The notes beneath the pieces were generated by a model. The model was not told where the DNA came from. It did not search any database and was given only the letters and a program-made list of their open reading frames with translations. A stretch of DNA of 64,000 nt from Pseudoips prasinana. Lineage: Eukaryota > Arthropoda > Insecta > Lepidoptera > Nolidae. Positions 10,363 to 21,539 of this stretch are shown piece after piece. Position numbers and translations under genes: made by a program. The DNA is taken from NCBI GenBank assembly GCA_951640165.1, contig OX621257.1, positions 4,165,201 to 4,229,200 on the forward strand. The letters run 5' to 3'. Within the stretch, counting starts at the first letter, position 1. Each line of letters begins with the position of its first letter.

Positions 10363-10748
10363 ATGTAACGTAATTAACGCATATCCTGAAAATTGTTTGT
10401 TCAGAATCGTTTACTGAATCGATTTATATAATTTTTAATATCCGTAATTTTTTATTCTAAATTACTTAAAACTACAGAAATTATTGTCATATTAACCCTG
10501 GACAGTCAAAATTAATTGAAATGGATCGTAAGTCAAAGTAATAAGACTTTTAAAATCGCAGTTTTATTTGTATTCATACAAATTCCAACATTCAATACAA
10601 AATTAAGAAAAATAAACTTTATTCCAAGAAATTAATTTTGTAAATAATAATGCATACACATGTTAAATAAAAAATTCAGTGTATGTATTATGATTAAAAC
10701 ATAATATTCTAATTGGGGTGTTTGAGGGTGTGCGTTAATAACGTTACA
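10363..10748 (+). mobile_element. MITE-2 copy B
   Basis: A ~386-bp element running from TGTAACGTAATTAACGC to the mirrored GCGTTAATAACGTTACA. It is the inverted counterpart of 5992-6377 and the parallel counterpart of 62733-62960. It starts only 7 bases beyond the Harbinger target duplication. Confidence 0.85.
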
Positions 10749-10933
10749 TGTTGTATATCCGAAAAACTCATAGGCTTTAAATTATAAAGTTTAAAGCGGG
10801 TAAAACCGCGGTCACAACTACTAATATAATACGTGCAGAACATACAAAATAGTTATCAAGTTTAAAATAATGGATATACTATATATAGGTGTTCTTAATC
10901 GATTAATGTGATCTAAACTATGTATAAGTTTCA

Positions 10934-11196
10934 AAATAATAATATCTTGTGACATTATTCACACAAGGCCATCTAATCTAAAACTAAGCAGATCTTATAC
11001 TATGGAAATCAGATAACTGATATAATACATACACCTACTTTTCTTTGTAAATACATACTTGTATAGATAATTATACCCAGACTCAGGACAAACATGACAT
11101 GAGACATGTTTATGCACACAAATATCTGTCCTGGGTGGGAATCAAACCCACGACCTGCGGCGTGAAAGGCAAGTATCTACCAACCACGCCAACCGA
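10934..11196 (-). mobile_element. SINE-A copy, near full length
   Basis: On the minus strand it begins GGTTGGCGTGGTTGG and has the B-box-like GGGTTTGATTCCCACCC, a GACAGATATTTGTG body and an AGATCTGCTTAG 3' region ending in ATATTATTATT. The head is tRNA-like but its A box is weak. Confidence 0.85.
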
Positions 11197-12195
11197 ATTA
11201 TTATTTATTATTATTATAAAAAAAAAACTAAAAAAAATATTTAAAAAAAGTTGATAGTCTGATGTAATATGAGTTTGTCAGCCTCTTAAGACCTCGCCGA
11301 GCTGTACAACGTTTTATTAACAATCGGCGGAGTACAAAATGTCGAGGCTTGTGTACCCAAGCGGATGAAAGGAATTTGTACAGATTAATGGCTTCGCGAC
11401 AGATAATTGGAAATTCTGATATTGATTGATTTGTGGCGAAAGAAGGTTTATATGCTTGACGTCATGCTACAGGATACGAAGTATTAAGAGGAATGTACTA
11501 CTTAGGTTACTGATGTGAAGTATTTTCTTAGAAAATATATAAACTACTCGTATTTATGACGCAATGTACTGGATATTAATATGCTCAATGGACGCATTGT
11601 TTGCCCCGACTTACTTAGACCAGGCTGTCCTGGTGTGTTTTTACACTTTGTGTTTAATTTAATAAAATATAGTGCCGTGTATTATAATTCTTTTTATATC
11701 TAAGTACTTTATATTATAATACTTTATATATTTAACTTGAGCATATCACAGCACCGAATTTTAACTGAACTCCCCCTCGCCAAAAAACCACTGTGGTTTA
11801 TGCGAGGGGCTCTTACATTACTAATATACTTTCTGTAATTTATTGAACAATAAAAAAAAAACTTTCACAGGTGATATTTAATACACCCCGCCGACGCACC
11901 CGCCACACCCCAATGTTACACGTACCACTTTATGCTACTAATTATGCACTAAATAACGTAGATAATAACACGCATTACTCGAACTTATAATACGAATTAT
12001 GGACAAATAGACATGTTTTCGAGTTCTAAGAGAAAGTTCAAATGTCAAATAGTAAGCGCCCAAAAACAACAACGTTTAGATGTAAAAACTTAATGCATAT
12101 AATTTAATGTTTATATATTTATAAGTATTTTTTATTTACTATTGTTTCGAGCACTATTATTATTAGTTAGTTATTTACTATTATTATTAATAGTT
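11197..12195. other. Unassigned region with one strong hairpin
   Basis: No recognisable coding or repeat family was found. 11290-11400 is slightly GC-richer (GACCTCGCCGAGC...CAATCGGCGGAG) and could be an old element. The only clear structure is the hairpin at 11773-11809. Confidence 0.35.
11773..11809. repeat. GC-rich hairpin
   Basis: CCCCTCGC pairs with GCGAGGGG, and inside it AAACCAC pairs with GTGGTTT across a one-base centre. There is no U-tract and no gene in front, so it is not a terminator; it looks like a small foldback. Confidence 0.6.
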
Positions 12196-12572
12196 GACTG
12201 CTTCGTTGGTCTAGCGGTAGCGTGTTCAACCGCAAAGGTCCTGGGTTCAAATCCCGGGTCGGGCCAAAAAGTGATTTCGGGATTTTTCCGTAAAATGAAA
12301 TTTCTCAGTATCAGCCCGAAGTCTGGAATTTGGCGGTATTACACCCCCGTGCCTCGGAGAGCACGTAAAGCCGTCGGTCCTGTGCCTGACCTCTTTCCGG
12401 TCGTGTCGCTAGTCGCCCCATCGGATCATGAGAGTGATGAAATATAAAGTGCCCCTGTGTTTGCGCACACACTTGTGCACTATAATATGTCCTGCGCAAT
12501 TGGCTAATCTCCATTGAGAATAGCCGCCGTGGCCGAAATTCAGCCGGGAAGACATCATCATCATTATTATTA
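12196..12572 (+). mobile_element. SINE-C copy, tRNA-derived, near full length
   Basis: The head has an A-box-like TGGTCTAGCGGTAGC and a B-box-like GGTTCAAATCC. The body includes TTTCTCAGTATCAGCCCGA, GACCTCTTTCCGGTCGTGTC and GTGCACTATAATATGTCCTG, and the tail is (CAT)n then (ATT)n. Pol III promoter boxes plus a non-tRNA body identify a SINE rather than a tRNA gene. Other copies are at 12784-12975, 31663-32142 and 32750-32959. Confidence 0.85.
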
Positions 12573-12783
12573 GTTATTAGTAGCTATTATTAGTAATCAA
12601 CCATGTGTTATGTTATGTATTCCAAGCAACTTAATATTTCTTTTTGTCCGTTCCTTAGTCGATCTACACTTTTCAATAAATTGTACTTAGAAAAACCTGT
12701 AATTGACCTTACTATATTGATTGTACTATAGAGTTCATTTATTTGTATCGCTGTTGGTTTTCTAATAAATAAATAAATAATAA

Positions 12784-12975
12784 TGTCCTCATAGCCGAAT
12801 TTCGGCCACGGCTGCCAGTCTCAATCAGTCTCAGTGGAGAGTCTCAATGAGACCAACCATCTGCGCAGTACATATTGTAGTGCTCAAGTATGTTCGCAAA
12901 CACAAGGGCACTTCCTATTCCATCACCCTCATACCTATTGTAAGTAGAATTGACGACCGATGGGGCAAAAAGGTT
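12784..12975 (-). mobile_element. SINE-C fragment, diverged
   Basis: This is the reverse complement of the SINE-C body: GAATTTCGGCCACGG, a GTCTCAATGAGACCAACC duplication and CAAACACAAGGGCACTT. The tRNA-like head is missing and divergence is high. Confidence 0.7.
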
Positions 12976-13339
12976 CGCTAGTTGCCACCATAAACCGAAT
13001 CTCAGTATGCATAAACTTTAACTGCAGGACGTCTGATACTCGTAGCATATATCTAATGATATGCTTACCAAATCCAGCCCCATCTAGGTACCAGCAGGTA
13101 CTCCATAGCACGCTTCGTCACAAAATGTAACTTTCACGCAATCATGGTCTTTTCGATGTTTAAATGACTAATTTTACGAGTACCGAAACACGATCATACA
13201 CGTCTATCGCGTCTCAAACTTATCCGCCTAGTGAACTAGTCACACTAGAATTATAAAGGTGAAAGTTTGTGAGTGTGTATATTTGTTACTTCTTCAAGTC
13301 TATAGATGGAGCGATTTTATTGAAATTTGGTATGGAGTT

Positions 13340-13575
13340 GACTGCACGTGTGGCGCAGCGGCTTAGACAGTCACAACGCCTCTTCATGTCGCGGGTTCGA
13401 GTCCCGCGCTGGACAACTATTTGTGCGACCCATAAATAGCTATTCTGAGTCCAGACTCAGTCCGGACAAATTCCATCCAGATTTAATTTGTGTCCGTCTA
13501 TTATATGTTTGTAAAGTACCCCGTGATACAGGGATTAAAATTCCCTAATGCGGACGTTGTTTTAAAATAATAAAG
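13340..13575 (+). mobile_element. SINE-E copy, tRNA-derived
   Basis: The head GACTGCACGTGTGGCGCAGC and the B-box-like GGGTTCGAGTCCC are followed by ACAACTATTTGTGCGACC and a TATATGTTTGTAAAGTACCCC body. It is inserted into LR-like sequence (GAAAGTTTGTGAGTGTG at about 13260). Related copies: 14018-14195 and 63415-63665, with fragments at 44047, 43587 and 49550. Confidence 0.83.
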
Positions 13576-13600
13576 TTATCTGACACCCTGTATTAACACA

Positions 13601-13836
13601 TCTATATATATAAAAATCAATGCCACTTTTCGTTGTAATGTTATAACTCAACAACGCCTTTACCGATTTGGCTAATTTTGGTCTTGAATTATTCGTGGAA
13701 GTCCTGGGGACGTTTGTACGTTGAGAAAATTTTAAAAAAGTCTTGATAAAGTGTAAAATCATCTTTCTATACTCCCATATACAAACAATTTGTACTAATA
13801 CTTAAAAGCGTAGCGAAGCACGTACCGGGCCGCTAG
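13601..13836 (+). mobile_element. Short non-autonomous Helitron-like element
   Basis: It begins TCTATATATATAAAAATCAA and ends GTACCGGGCCGCTAGT. These match the 5' TC and 3' CTAG-type ends of small lepidopteran Helitrons. The body includes GTTATAACTCAACAACG. No TIR and no clear TSD, as expected for that class. It has no coding capacity. A short inverted LR piece (about 13838-13890) follows. Confidence 0.55.
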
Positions 13837-14017
13837 TAGGCTATAATTTATAAAGATTGACGTGGGTAAAACTGCGGGGCACAGCTAGTTAATAATTTAC
13901 ACCAATTACAGTCATTTTTAATTACAAAGTACAACCTTTAGGGATAATAATTATTGACGCCCGCGCGCTTTATTATCTCTAAACCACAATTCACCCGGGT
14001 GATTATACAAGTACCCG

Positions 14018-14195
14018 CTTTTACCACGTGCGGCGCAGCGGCTAAGACAGTCGCCTCGCCTCTTCGTGTCGCGGGTTCGAGTCCTGCGCCGGACAACTAT
14101 TTGTGTGACCCATAAATAGTTGTTCTGAGTCTGGATGTAATCTGTGTCCATTTATTATATGTTTGTAAAGTGCCCCGCGATACAGGGATTAGATT
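14018..14195 (+). mobile_element. SINE-E copy
   Basis: CACGTGCGGCGCAGCGGC, then GGGTTCGAGTCCTGCG, ACAACTATTTGTGTGACC and TATATGTTTGTAAAGTGCCC, all in SINE-E order, ending at the CAGGGATTAGATT 3' region. Confidence 0.8.
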
Positions 14196-15019
14196 ATATA
14201 TTTTATACATTGGCAACACTGCCGATCGGTTGTCAAAAATTGTACTAGCGAATTAAAATTAATAATTACTTATAAATAAATGTTTTTACGTTGTAAAATA
14301 TAAAATATTACTATTAGCAATCTAAATTGTAAGCTAAATAATTGAATGTGATTAGTTTTCTGAGGAAATAAACCCGAAACAACTGATATCTGTCGACGCA
14401 TCAGCTGTCTGTCACTGCGCTGCTCGTGTCCAACGATTAAGTTTAAACTTTTGTGTGAAATCCCGGGGAGTATATTACTTATTCTTTATTTTACACATAC
14501 ATACTAACCTAACCAAACATTTATTCGACTCATTGATGTGAGTCACGTCCAATTTCACACTGCCATATTCTGTCTCCATTTGCTTGACGTACATTGTGGA
14601 AGCAAATTCGACGACTTAATTAGCTGGCTACAGACATCACACACTTCAATTACTCCATAACTATACTGATATAAGATTGGCATTCGATAAATTTATTCCT
14701 ATCTACACATACCTACTAAGTTAACTTGACTAGACCCTAGTAATGAACTCTGATTAGGTGTCATATAGATAAAGTTAAAAGTGCCCCACTACAGTTTGTA
14801 ACTAAATGTTTAAGTGTTGCTTTATTATAAATCTATTATAAAGTTAATTGCCCATCGGTCTTGTATATACTTACTTATATTATTTCTACCTATAGATCTC
14901 TGTAGTTTATTTTTCATATCTCACTCCTTTGACTTCAAATACATCTTAACCTCTTATTTCTGTCTAGTTTTCTGTTCACCCTCTCTTTGTTTTCAGCCCA
15001 TCCTCATTCACCTCACATC
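14196..15019. other. Region upstream of the CR1-type ORF1, possible LINE 5' UTR
   Basis: AT-rich, with one GC-richer patch near 14385-14440 (GTCGACGCATCAGCTGTCTG). A pyrimidine-rich stretch (14880-15015) precedes the ORF1 ATG. It may be the 5' UTR of the CR1-type element, but no second copy in the window fixes the element's start. Confidence 0.35.
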
Positions 15020-16421
15020 ATGCAGACCCGAAGCATGGCTGTAACTCAAGTAGCTGAACATAAGTTGAAATCAGCTCTCAAGGACTTACAGACATACCAA
15101 GATCAGTGTCATAAACTTGAACAGGAGCGTGAGGAGAATGAGATAGAGATAAAAAGGGTCATTGATAGTAACACATCACTGAAAAGAGAACTTGTGAAAC
15201 TCAACCACCAACTAGAGTCTACTATTGAAGAGCGAGACAGATTGCATGCGGAGACAGTCTTTTGATAAGTGTAGAGTGTTATATGAAGAAGCACTGTTCA
15301 AAATTAGAGATCTTGAATTAGAATTAATTAATTGTAATGAGAAGTTGTCAAATTATGTAAAAAACACAACTTGTCCAGTAGCCTCCATTAATCAGAGCTT
15401 GTATGACGAGTTGGCCAGTTGTAGTCCGGTGGGTCTCCCTATTAATACAACGGTGACCATTGATTTGACTGGGGATGACTGTGTAGACTGCCAGCCAAGC
15501 GTTAATTCCTTATGTAGTGACAAGCTAAAACAATACATATTTGAACTAAGTAAAGAACGTAGGGCATTATTAAACAAATTAGAAAATTATGAAATTTAAT
15601 TAGAGGATAGCAAACTAATTTATGAAAAAGATACTCAGTGTTTGCTTTCTGAGATAAAAACTCTTGAGAAGTCCCTAGCAATCTCATATCACAGTTTCCA
15701 GTCATACAAAAATGAAATGCAATTGCTAGCTGGAAAGTGTAATCCTGAAAGCAATAGGACATTGAAACCGATTAACACCAGTAGTGCAGTAGTGGAGTCA
15801 TACACACAGCTGGGATCAGAGTCACCAGTATCTCCACAAAATGACATTACTAAACATAGCTCCATACTGTATTCCGATGAAATGGGTAAGGGCCTTGGTA
15901 CCTTGCTTTGTAATAAGCTGAGTTGTTCCTTTGTCAACTATTGTATGCCAGGATTACATTATAAAGATATAATACATAAATTAATTCAGAATAAACACAG
16001 TGCCAAATCATGTATAACTCTAATGGTAGGAAATTGTAAAAACTTAAAGAAAAAAGACATTACAGATAGTTTCACTGAGATGTTAGAATTAGACTGTAAT
16101 AAGATAATATTGTGTGCCTTCCCTTATGTGTCCAATGTGCCTGATAGTACAAATAATTATATCCACAAGCTAAATATGCACCTACAGTTTTTGGTTAGCC
16201 ATTATAGTGATAAATTTATATTTTTGGACACAAATAGTTTTATAGATTCTTGTAGGGTAACCATGAGTACAGTTACTGTCTCAAGAAAATTTTTGAACAT
16301 ACTTGCAAGTTTAGTAGCGGCACATATTAACTCAGTCATAAGTAGTATGATGAAGTCACTTTTTATACCATCTTTTAGTAATGTTATTAAAATCAATTTA
16401 GTTAGTAGTTTAAACATGTAA
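15020..16421 (+). pseudogene. CR1-type ORF1: coiled coil plus SGNH-esterase-like domain
   Basis: Starts MQTRSMAVTQ at the ATG at 15020. The first ~75 residues are heptad-rich (repeated KLEQEREE and EIEIKR type), a strong coiled coil. A frameshift near 15230 moves to another frame that continues coiled (LFKIRDLELELINCNEKL). TAA at 15597-15599 interrupts again. The C-terminal part, from about GLHYKDIIHKL through SCITLMVGNCKNL to FIFLDTNSFID, matches the SGNH-hydrolase-like esterase layout found in ORF1 proteins of CR1-type LINEs. The usual catalytic Ser and Asn motifs are not clearly preserved. The inferred role is RNA binding and trimerisation, with the esterase-like domain of unknown use. Confidence 0.7.
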
Positions 16422-16423
16422 GC

Positions 16424-19340
16424 ATGACAATAGAGAAGTGTGATAACTTTCTAATTCTATCACATCAAAATATAAACCGCTTCTCTGGCAAAATTCTAGA
16501 CATAGAACTTTTTAATGAAAAATATGAAATAGATATCCTTTGTTTTACAGAAACATGGCTGAAGGCACACAAGATGGCTTTTAGTGTCTGTGGCTATAGG
16601 GTCGCCAGCTTTTATAATAGGGTTTCGGCAGAGGGTGGTGGAGTACTGATACTACTTCGAGACCAAATTAAATTTAAAGAACGTAAAGATATATGCCAAC
16701 TATCTATTGAGCGTGTGTGTGAGGTGGCATGTGTAGAGACGCAGTTTTATTGTATAATATGTGTGTATAGACCACCAGCATCCGATTTAAAGCTTTTTAC
16801 AGCAACAATAGAAGACATTCTTAGGAAAATTAAAAGTAAAAAAAAAAATCCTTGTATGTGGTGATTTTAATATGAACATTTTAGCAGATTCACCTGAAAT
16901 AAACATATTTCTATCTGTATTTCGGTCCTTTAACCTTAAATGCTTGTTCTCTGAGGCCACGAGAGTCACACCCACATCTGCTACTTGCATTGATAACATA
17001 ATTACCAACTTTGATGTCTCTGAGAAGTGTTTGGTGGCTGGTGTTCGCTCTGACCATAAATGCCAAATAGTAAAGATAAAAAATGAGATAAATATAAATA
17101 AACAAAAAATTAGTTTTAGACCTTTAACAAAATCTAATTTGGGAAAGTTCAGTAACAACCTGGAGAATAGTTTGTGCCATCTATTGCCAAACAAAAGTAA
17201 CCCTAACGATATGTACACTACATTATTCCACTGTATTTGCAAAGAATTTAATAAAGCTTGTAAGATAAAAAACATAACGGTTGACAGTAATAAGATAAAA
17301 TTTAGTTCTTGGGCAACTCAAGGCATTAGACTGAGTAGAGATTTTTTATATGAGTTGTATGACAGAAGGTCCTATAACCCTGATGTCAATTTTATTAATT
17401 ATGTTAGAAATTATTCAAGAAATTTTAAAAAGGTTTGCATTCAAGCTAAATCTTTATATATAAGAGATAAAATTCAAATCGTTAAAAATCGTTAAAAATC
17501 TGATAATAAAATAAAATCAGCTTGGCAAATAATTAATACTGAAACTGGTAAAAGTAGATCAAGAGATCAAACATTAGTATTGAATATTGGTGATGAACTG
17601 GTTTCAGACAAGCTTACCATTGCCAATTTTTTAGCTGCTTTTTTTGTAAATATACCCGTGGATATTACTAAGTGTCTCGCATCGTCACCAGATGTGGCTG
17701 AACTCTTTTTAAATCAAAGCGTAAAACAAACTGTACCTAACTTCAGTTTTGAATCCGTAACAAGTGATGATATTATAAAAGCTTTTAAGAGTATTAAAAG
17801 GAAAGGCACAGAAGATTTGTGGGGACTGTCTGTTAAAGCAATTGAATCAATCATACTAAACATTGCTACAATCCTTGCAGCCAGCTTCAATGGCTGTATA
17901 AGTGATGGTGTCTTTCCCGATTTAATGAAAATAAGTAAGATAATACCCATTTTCAAGGCAGGTTGTTCAAAAAATGCCACGAATTATAGGCCTATCTCAA
18001 TACTGCCAGCTTTAAGTAAAATATTTGAAAAGCTGATGCTCAGCTAAATGTTGTCGCACTTTAACGTGAATGAGATATTGCATAACAAGCAGTTCGGGTT
18101 TACAAGGGGCCGCTCTACTCAGGATGCAGGTTGCACATTAATTAGGTCAATATTGGAGGCTTGGGAGGGATCACAGGATGCGCTGGGAGTTTTCTGTGAT
18201 CTCTCTAAGGCTTTCGATTGCGTTGATCATCGTACGCTCGTTGTTAAACTGAAGTACTATGGAATATCTGGCACATCTCTTGATCTTGTGATGTCCTATT
18301 TATCGGGGCGACAACAGATGGTTTCGATAGGCGGTGTCACTTCGGCACGTCATCCTGTGAAAATGGGGGTGCCCCAAGGATCTATATTGGGCCCATTTTT
18401 ATTTCTAGTTTATATAAATGATCTCCCTTATCTGGTAGAGAAAGTATCAGACATAGTTTTGTTCGCTGATGATACGTCGCTCATATTTAAAGTAAATAGA
18501 AAGGATAAAGATCTTATTGAGCATAATAAAACACTCAGCTTTATATCAGAATGGTTTTCGGCAAATAATCTCTTGTTAAATGCAGGGAAAACTAAATGCA
18601 TCAGGTTCTCATTGCCGAATGTGACTCAAATTGTACCAACAGTTGCACTTAATGCGAAAATATTAGATCTAGTCCCATCGACCGTATTTTTAGGATTGAC
18701 ACTTGATTCAAAATTGCAATGGGGTCCTCAGATTGAAAAGTTAGCAGGTAAATTAAGTTCGGCTTCCTATGCTGTCTGGAAAATAAGGCAATTGTCAGAT
18801 GAACATACTGCTAGATTAGTGTATTTCGCGTACTTTCATAGCATTATGTCGTATGGCATTCTGCTGTGGGGTTCGGCGGCTGACATAGGTGCTATTTTTG
18901 TATTTCAGAAAAGAGCAGTCAGAGCCATTTATGGTTTAGGCAGTCGCGATTCTTTGCGAAATTTGTTTAAAGAAATAAATATACTTACTGTGCCATCGGA
19001 ATATATATATCAGAATATAATGTTTGTTAGAAAAAATATTCATAATTATAAAAAGAAAAGTAAACTGCATAATATAAATACTAGGAATAAAAACAAACTA
19101 GCCATGCCAGGCTTTAGAGTAAGCAAAACTAATAAATCATTTTTAGGAAATTGTATTAGGTTTTATAACAAGCTTCCTACTCAAATTACTGATCTGCCTG
19201 ACACAAGTTTTAAAACACATATTAAACGTGTACTTATGGCTAGGGGTTATTACACCACTAAAGAGTACATCGATGACAAAGACGTCTGGCTCTCACTTCC
19301 TACCTGCACGTTGCTCGCTGGAGATCTTGTAGCCATATAG
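16424..19340 (+). pseudogene. CR1-type ORF2: APE endonuclease and reverse transcriptase
   Basis: Starts 2 bases after the ORF1 stop. The endonuclease begins with LSHQNINRFSGK, then FTETWL and VYRPPAS. A poly-A run at about 16839-16848 shifts the frame just before the GDFNM motif. CIDNIITNF and RSDHKCQ complete the APE domain. TAA interrupts at about 17493 and again at 18045-18047, in frame. The RT core follows: NYRPISILPALSKIFE, QFGFTRGRST, FCDLSKAFDCVDH, GVPQGSILGPFLF and the catalytic FADD near 18466. The thumb and C-terminal region ends at TAG 19338-19340. About 970 codons, normal for the clade. One frameshift and two stops: non-functional. Confidence 0.88.
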
Positions 19341-20040
19341 ACATGACTGATCTGCTGTGTTACGTGAACTATCTGTAAATGATTGCTATCATATACTTAA
19401 TTTAAAATTATTGACTCTGTCTCAAAATGAATAATGTTATTATTTCGAAGTTTTTCTTTTGTATACCTAAATATAATCTAAAATAATAAGCATTCAGACA
19501 ACCGATCGAGCATATATTGTGTTTGCCTACTAAATAATTACTCTAATTGGACCAAATCCCGTGTTCATGCCCGCTTGAGTATGTTTCGCCGGACCGTCTC
19601 AACTGGGTCGTGTTGAAACCGGTAGTAGATGAACCCACTGAGTTTGTTTCGCTGGGTCTTCTCAGTTGGGGCGCATTGGATCCGGTGGTAGCATTAAAGC
19701 GCGACCGTCGTTATTAACACAAGGTCCGTCATAATAATAATACCTTTAATATAGACAGAACCATTGACAATATGTAGTAAAAATATTAGACTTAAACTAG
19801 ATAATTAAACATAATCTCTTGACAATAACTTGATACGAGCTAAATATCATTTCTGTAATAAAATAAATTTTATAAATGTTTTCATACAAGATGTACCTAA
19901 ATATCTATGTTACTAGAAATAATATCTAATGTATGCAACTATTTTACTACAAGCATGTTCTGACTATTTACAAGCGCTTTTTTAAAGTCTACGTGAATAA
20001 AAACCTTTTTTATTTTATTTTTTATTTTTATTTATTTTAT

Positions 20041-20076
20041 TCCTTAGTGCGGGCGTTGTCTTTTAAAATAAAAAAA
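20041..20076 (-). repeat. SINE-E 3'-end scrap
   Basis: TTAGTGCGGGCGTTGTCTTT followed by AAAATAAAAAA resembles the GCGGACGTTGTTTTAAAATAA end of SINE-E at 13545-13575. It sits immediately after the CR1-type 3' end. Confidence 0.4.
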
Positions 20077-20239
20077 GCCGGTCAAGCGTTCGTTACTCAA
20101 CATATTTCTTGTTGGATTTAAAAAATAATTTAGTGATCTAAAAAAGAAATAATATATCAACATAACGTTTTTCACTTTCATAGGCTAAATTTATGTAACA
20201 TTTTTTGAATATAGAAATGTAAAAGACAGTCTAATATGG

Positions 20240-20995
20240 GTGTCTAAAAAGTTCTACATCGCTTCCAATGGACATTGTAGCAAAATACTGAAAGATTAAA
20301 AAAAACCATTCATCATATCAGCCGAAAGACGTCCACTGCTGGTCAAACACCTCCCCCAAAGATCTCCACATTTGCCGGTCTTGCTCTATTTGCATCTAGC
20401 GGTTTCCAGCGACCCGCACAAGATCATCGGTCCATCTTGTGAGGGCCAGCCCACGCTGCGTCTTCCGGTTCGTGGTCGCCACTTTCTGCCCCAACGGCCG
20501 TCGGTTCTACGAGCTGTGTGCCCCGCCCACTGCCATTTCAGTTTTCCAATTTTTCGGGCTATGTCGGTGACTTTGGTTCGCCTGCTGATTTCAACATTTC
20601 TGATTCGATCTCGCAGGGAAAATTAATATTTTCAATTTTGTTCCATGGTAGGGATGGACTTTAGAAGGTGGTTTGAAAGTAAGTGAAATATATTTTATGT
20701 TAGAGATATTTATGGCCTATTTCCACGCCCTGTATTATGTGTTAATTAGTTACTAGCCGAGTACCGGATTAAATGCATGAGTGTAAATCGAACCATAACG
20801 TTTTTATTTACTTGTCCCTGGATGTACTCTGCCAACAGTATATATAAAAGTTACACAGCGCTTCCAATAGACATTGTAGTAAAATGCTTAATGATTAAAG
20901 AAATTCAGTAAAAAAATATATTTTCAACGTTCTTCCATGTTAGGGATAGACTTTAAAGTAAGTGAATTATTTTATTTTAGAGATCTTTATTTACT
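20240..20995. repeat. Local direct duplication of ~150 bp, one copy split by an RTE fragment
   Basis: CGCTTCCAATGGACATTGTAG (about 20261, first 20 bases shared) recurs as CGCTTCCAATAGACATTGTAG at about 20861. AGGGATGGACTTTAGAAGG (20651) recurs as AGGGATAGACTTTAAAG (20943). In the left copy the two halves are separated by the RTE fragment at 20307-20628; the right copy is uninterrupted. Confidence 0.7.
20307..20628 (-). mobile_element. RTE-clade LINE 3' fragment
   Basis: On the minus strand it reads RIRNVEISRRTKVTDIARK, then WQWAGHTARR and WRPRTGRRSVGWP. This is the C-terminal region of RTE ORF2 preceding the RWTDDLVRVAG motif, and it ends in a short CATCAT-type tail at the left. A frameshift follows the GRRSVG motif. 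5'-truncated copy. Confidence 0.85.
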
Positions 20996-21149
20996 ATATG
21001 GCAGGTATTTTATTTTACAATAAAAAACACATAATTCAAATCTTTCATTTCACATTAATTGAATTAATTACAAATCACAATAAGAGACATTGTTCGCATT
21101 GTTTCGATAACGACAAAACGGCGCCTACTTGTCAGCAGTACTATATTTA

Positions 21150-21219
21150 TATGCATCTCTCTAGAGTACCTAGTAGCGACTTAGTGAATATATCGCTACT
21201 ACTCTAGAGAGATGCATAT
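21150..21219. repeat. Long hairpin with ~27-bp arms
   Basis: ATATGCATCTCTCTAGAGTA at the left is mirrored by ACTCTAGAGAGATGCATAT at the right; AGTAGCGA against TCGCTACT extends the stem. A small indel separates the two stem blocks. Probably a foldback element. Confidence 0.65.
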
Positions 21220-21359
21220 TAACAAGTCTATGATTTTTATTGTTTATTTTTACCGAAACAATAAATGGACAAGATGAGACATTATTTAAGGTCTGCAAAA
21301 AAGGAATACGTCTATATCGTGTAACAAATCCAGGTAAACATAATGAATGAACTAAACAT

Positions 21360-21445
21360 TACAATGTTCGCTGGAAGCCGCTGAATGTGGGTAGTGCCCG
21401 ACCAGCAGTTGTAGAGATCTTTGGGGGAGGCGTTTGTCCAATTGT
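21360..21445 (+). repeat. RTE 3'-end scrap
   Basis: CGCTGGAAGCCGCTGAATG, then GAGATCTTTGGGGGAGGCGT and TTGTCCAATTGTGG follow the end of the RTE coding region (VAGNRW...SLGEAFVQQW) with heavy decay. Confidence 0.55.
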
Positions 21446-21539
21446 GGGGGTGAATATTTCATTTCGTGCATATTATGGTCTTTTGGAGAATAGTCAAATA
21501 AATGTGCCTAATCATGTTCTTTATATGTTTTTTTGGAAG

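Larger units (their letters stand above)
15020..20015 (+). mobile_element. CR1-type non-LTR retrotransposon, near full length but dead
   Basis: ORF1, ORF2 and a ~670-bp 3' UTR are all present in order. The 3' UTR contains a GC-richer block (about 19556-19730) and ends near GTGAATAAAAACC. Two further copies of this 3' UTR occur inverted at 25735-26908 and 36893-37321, which confirms the 3' boundary. Both ORFs carry frameshifts or stops. Confidence 0.88.

Noticed and set aside
11773..11809. Rho-independent terminator
   Set aside because: Eukaryotic context, no T-run after the stem and no gene upstream.
12200..12270. tRNA gene in plus strand (A and B boxes)
   Set aside because: The boxes are followed by a SINE body and several similar copies exist; no acceptor-stem pairing closes a tRNA.
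13340..13420. tRNA gene at the GGGTTCGAGTCCC motif
   Set aside because: Same reasoning: it is a SINE-E head with four or more relatives in the window.
16835..16875. Programmed frameshift at the poly-A run of the CR1-type ORF2
   Set aside because: The element also has plain stop codons and an ORF1 frameshift; a simple A insertion in a homopolymer explains it.
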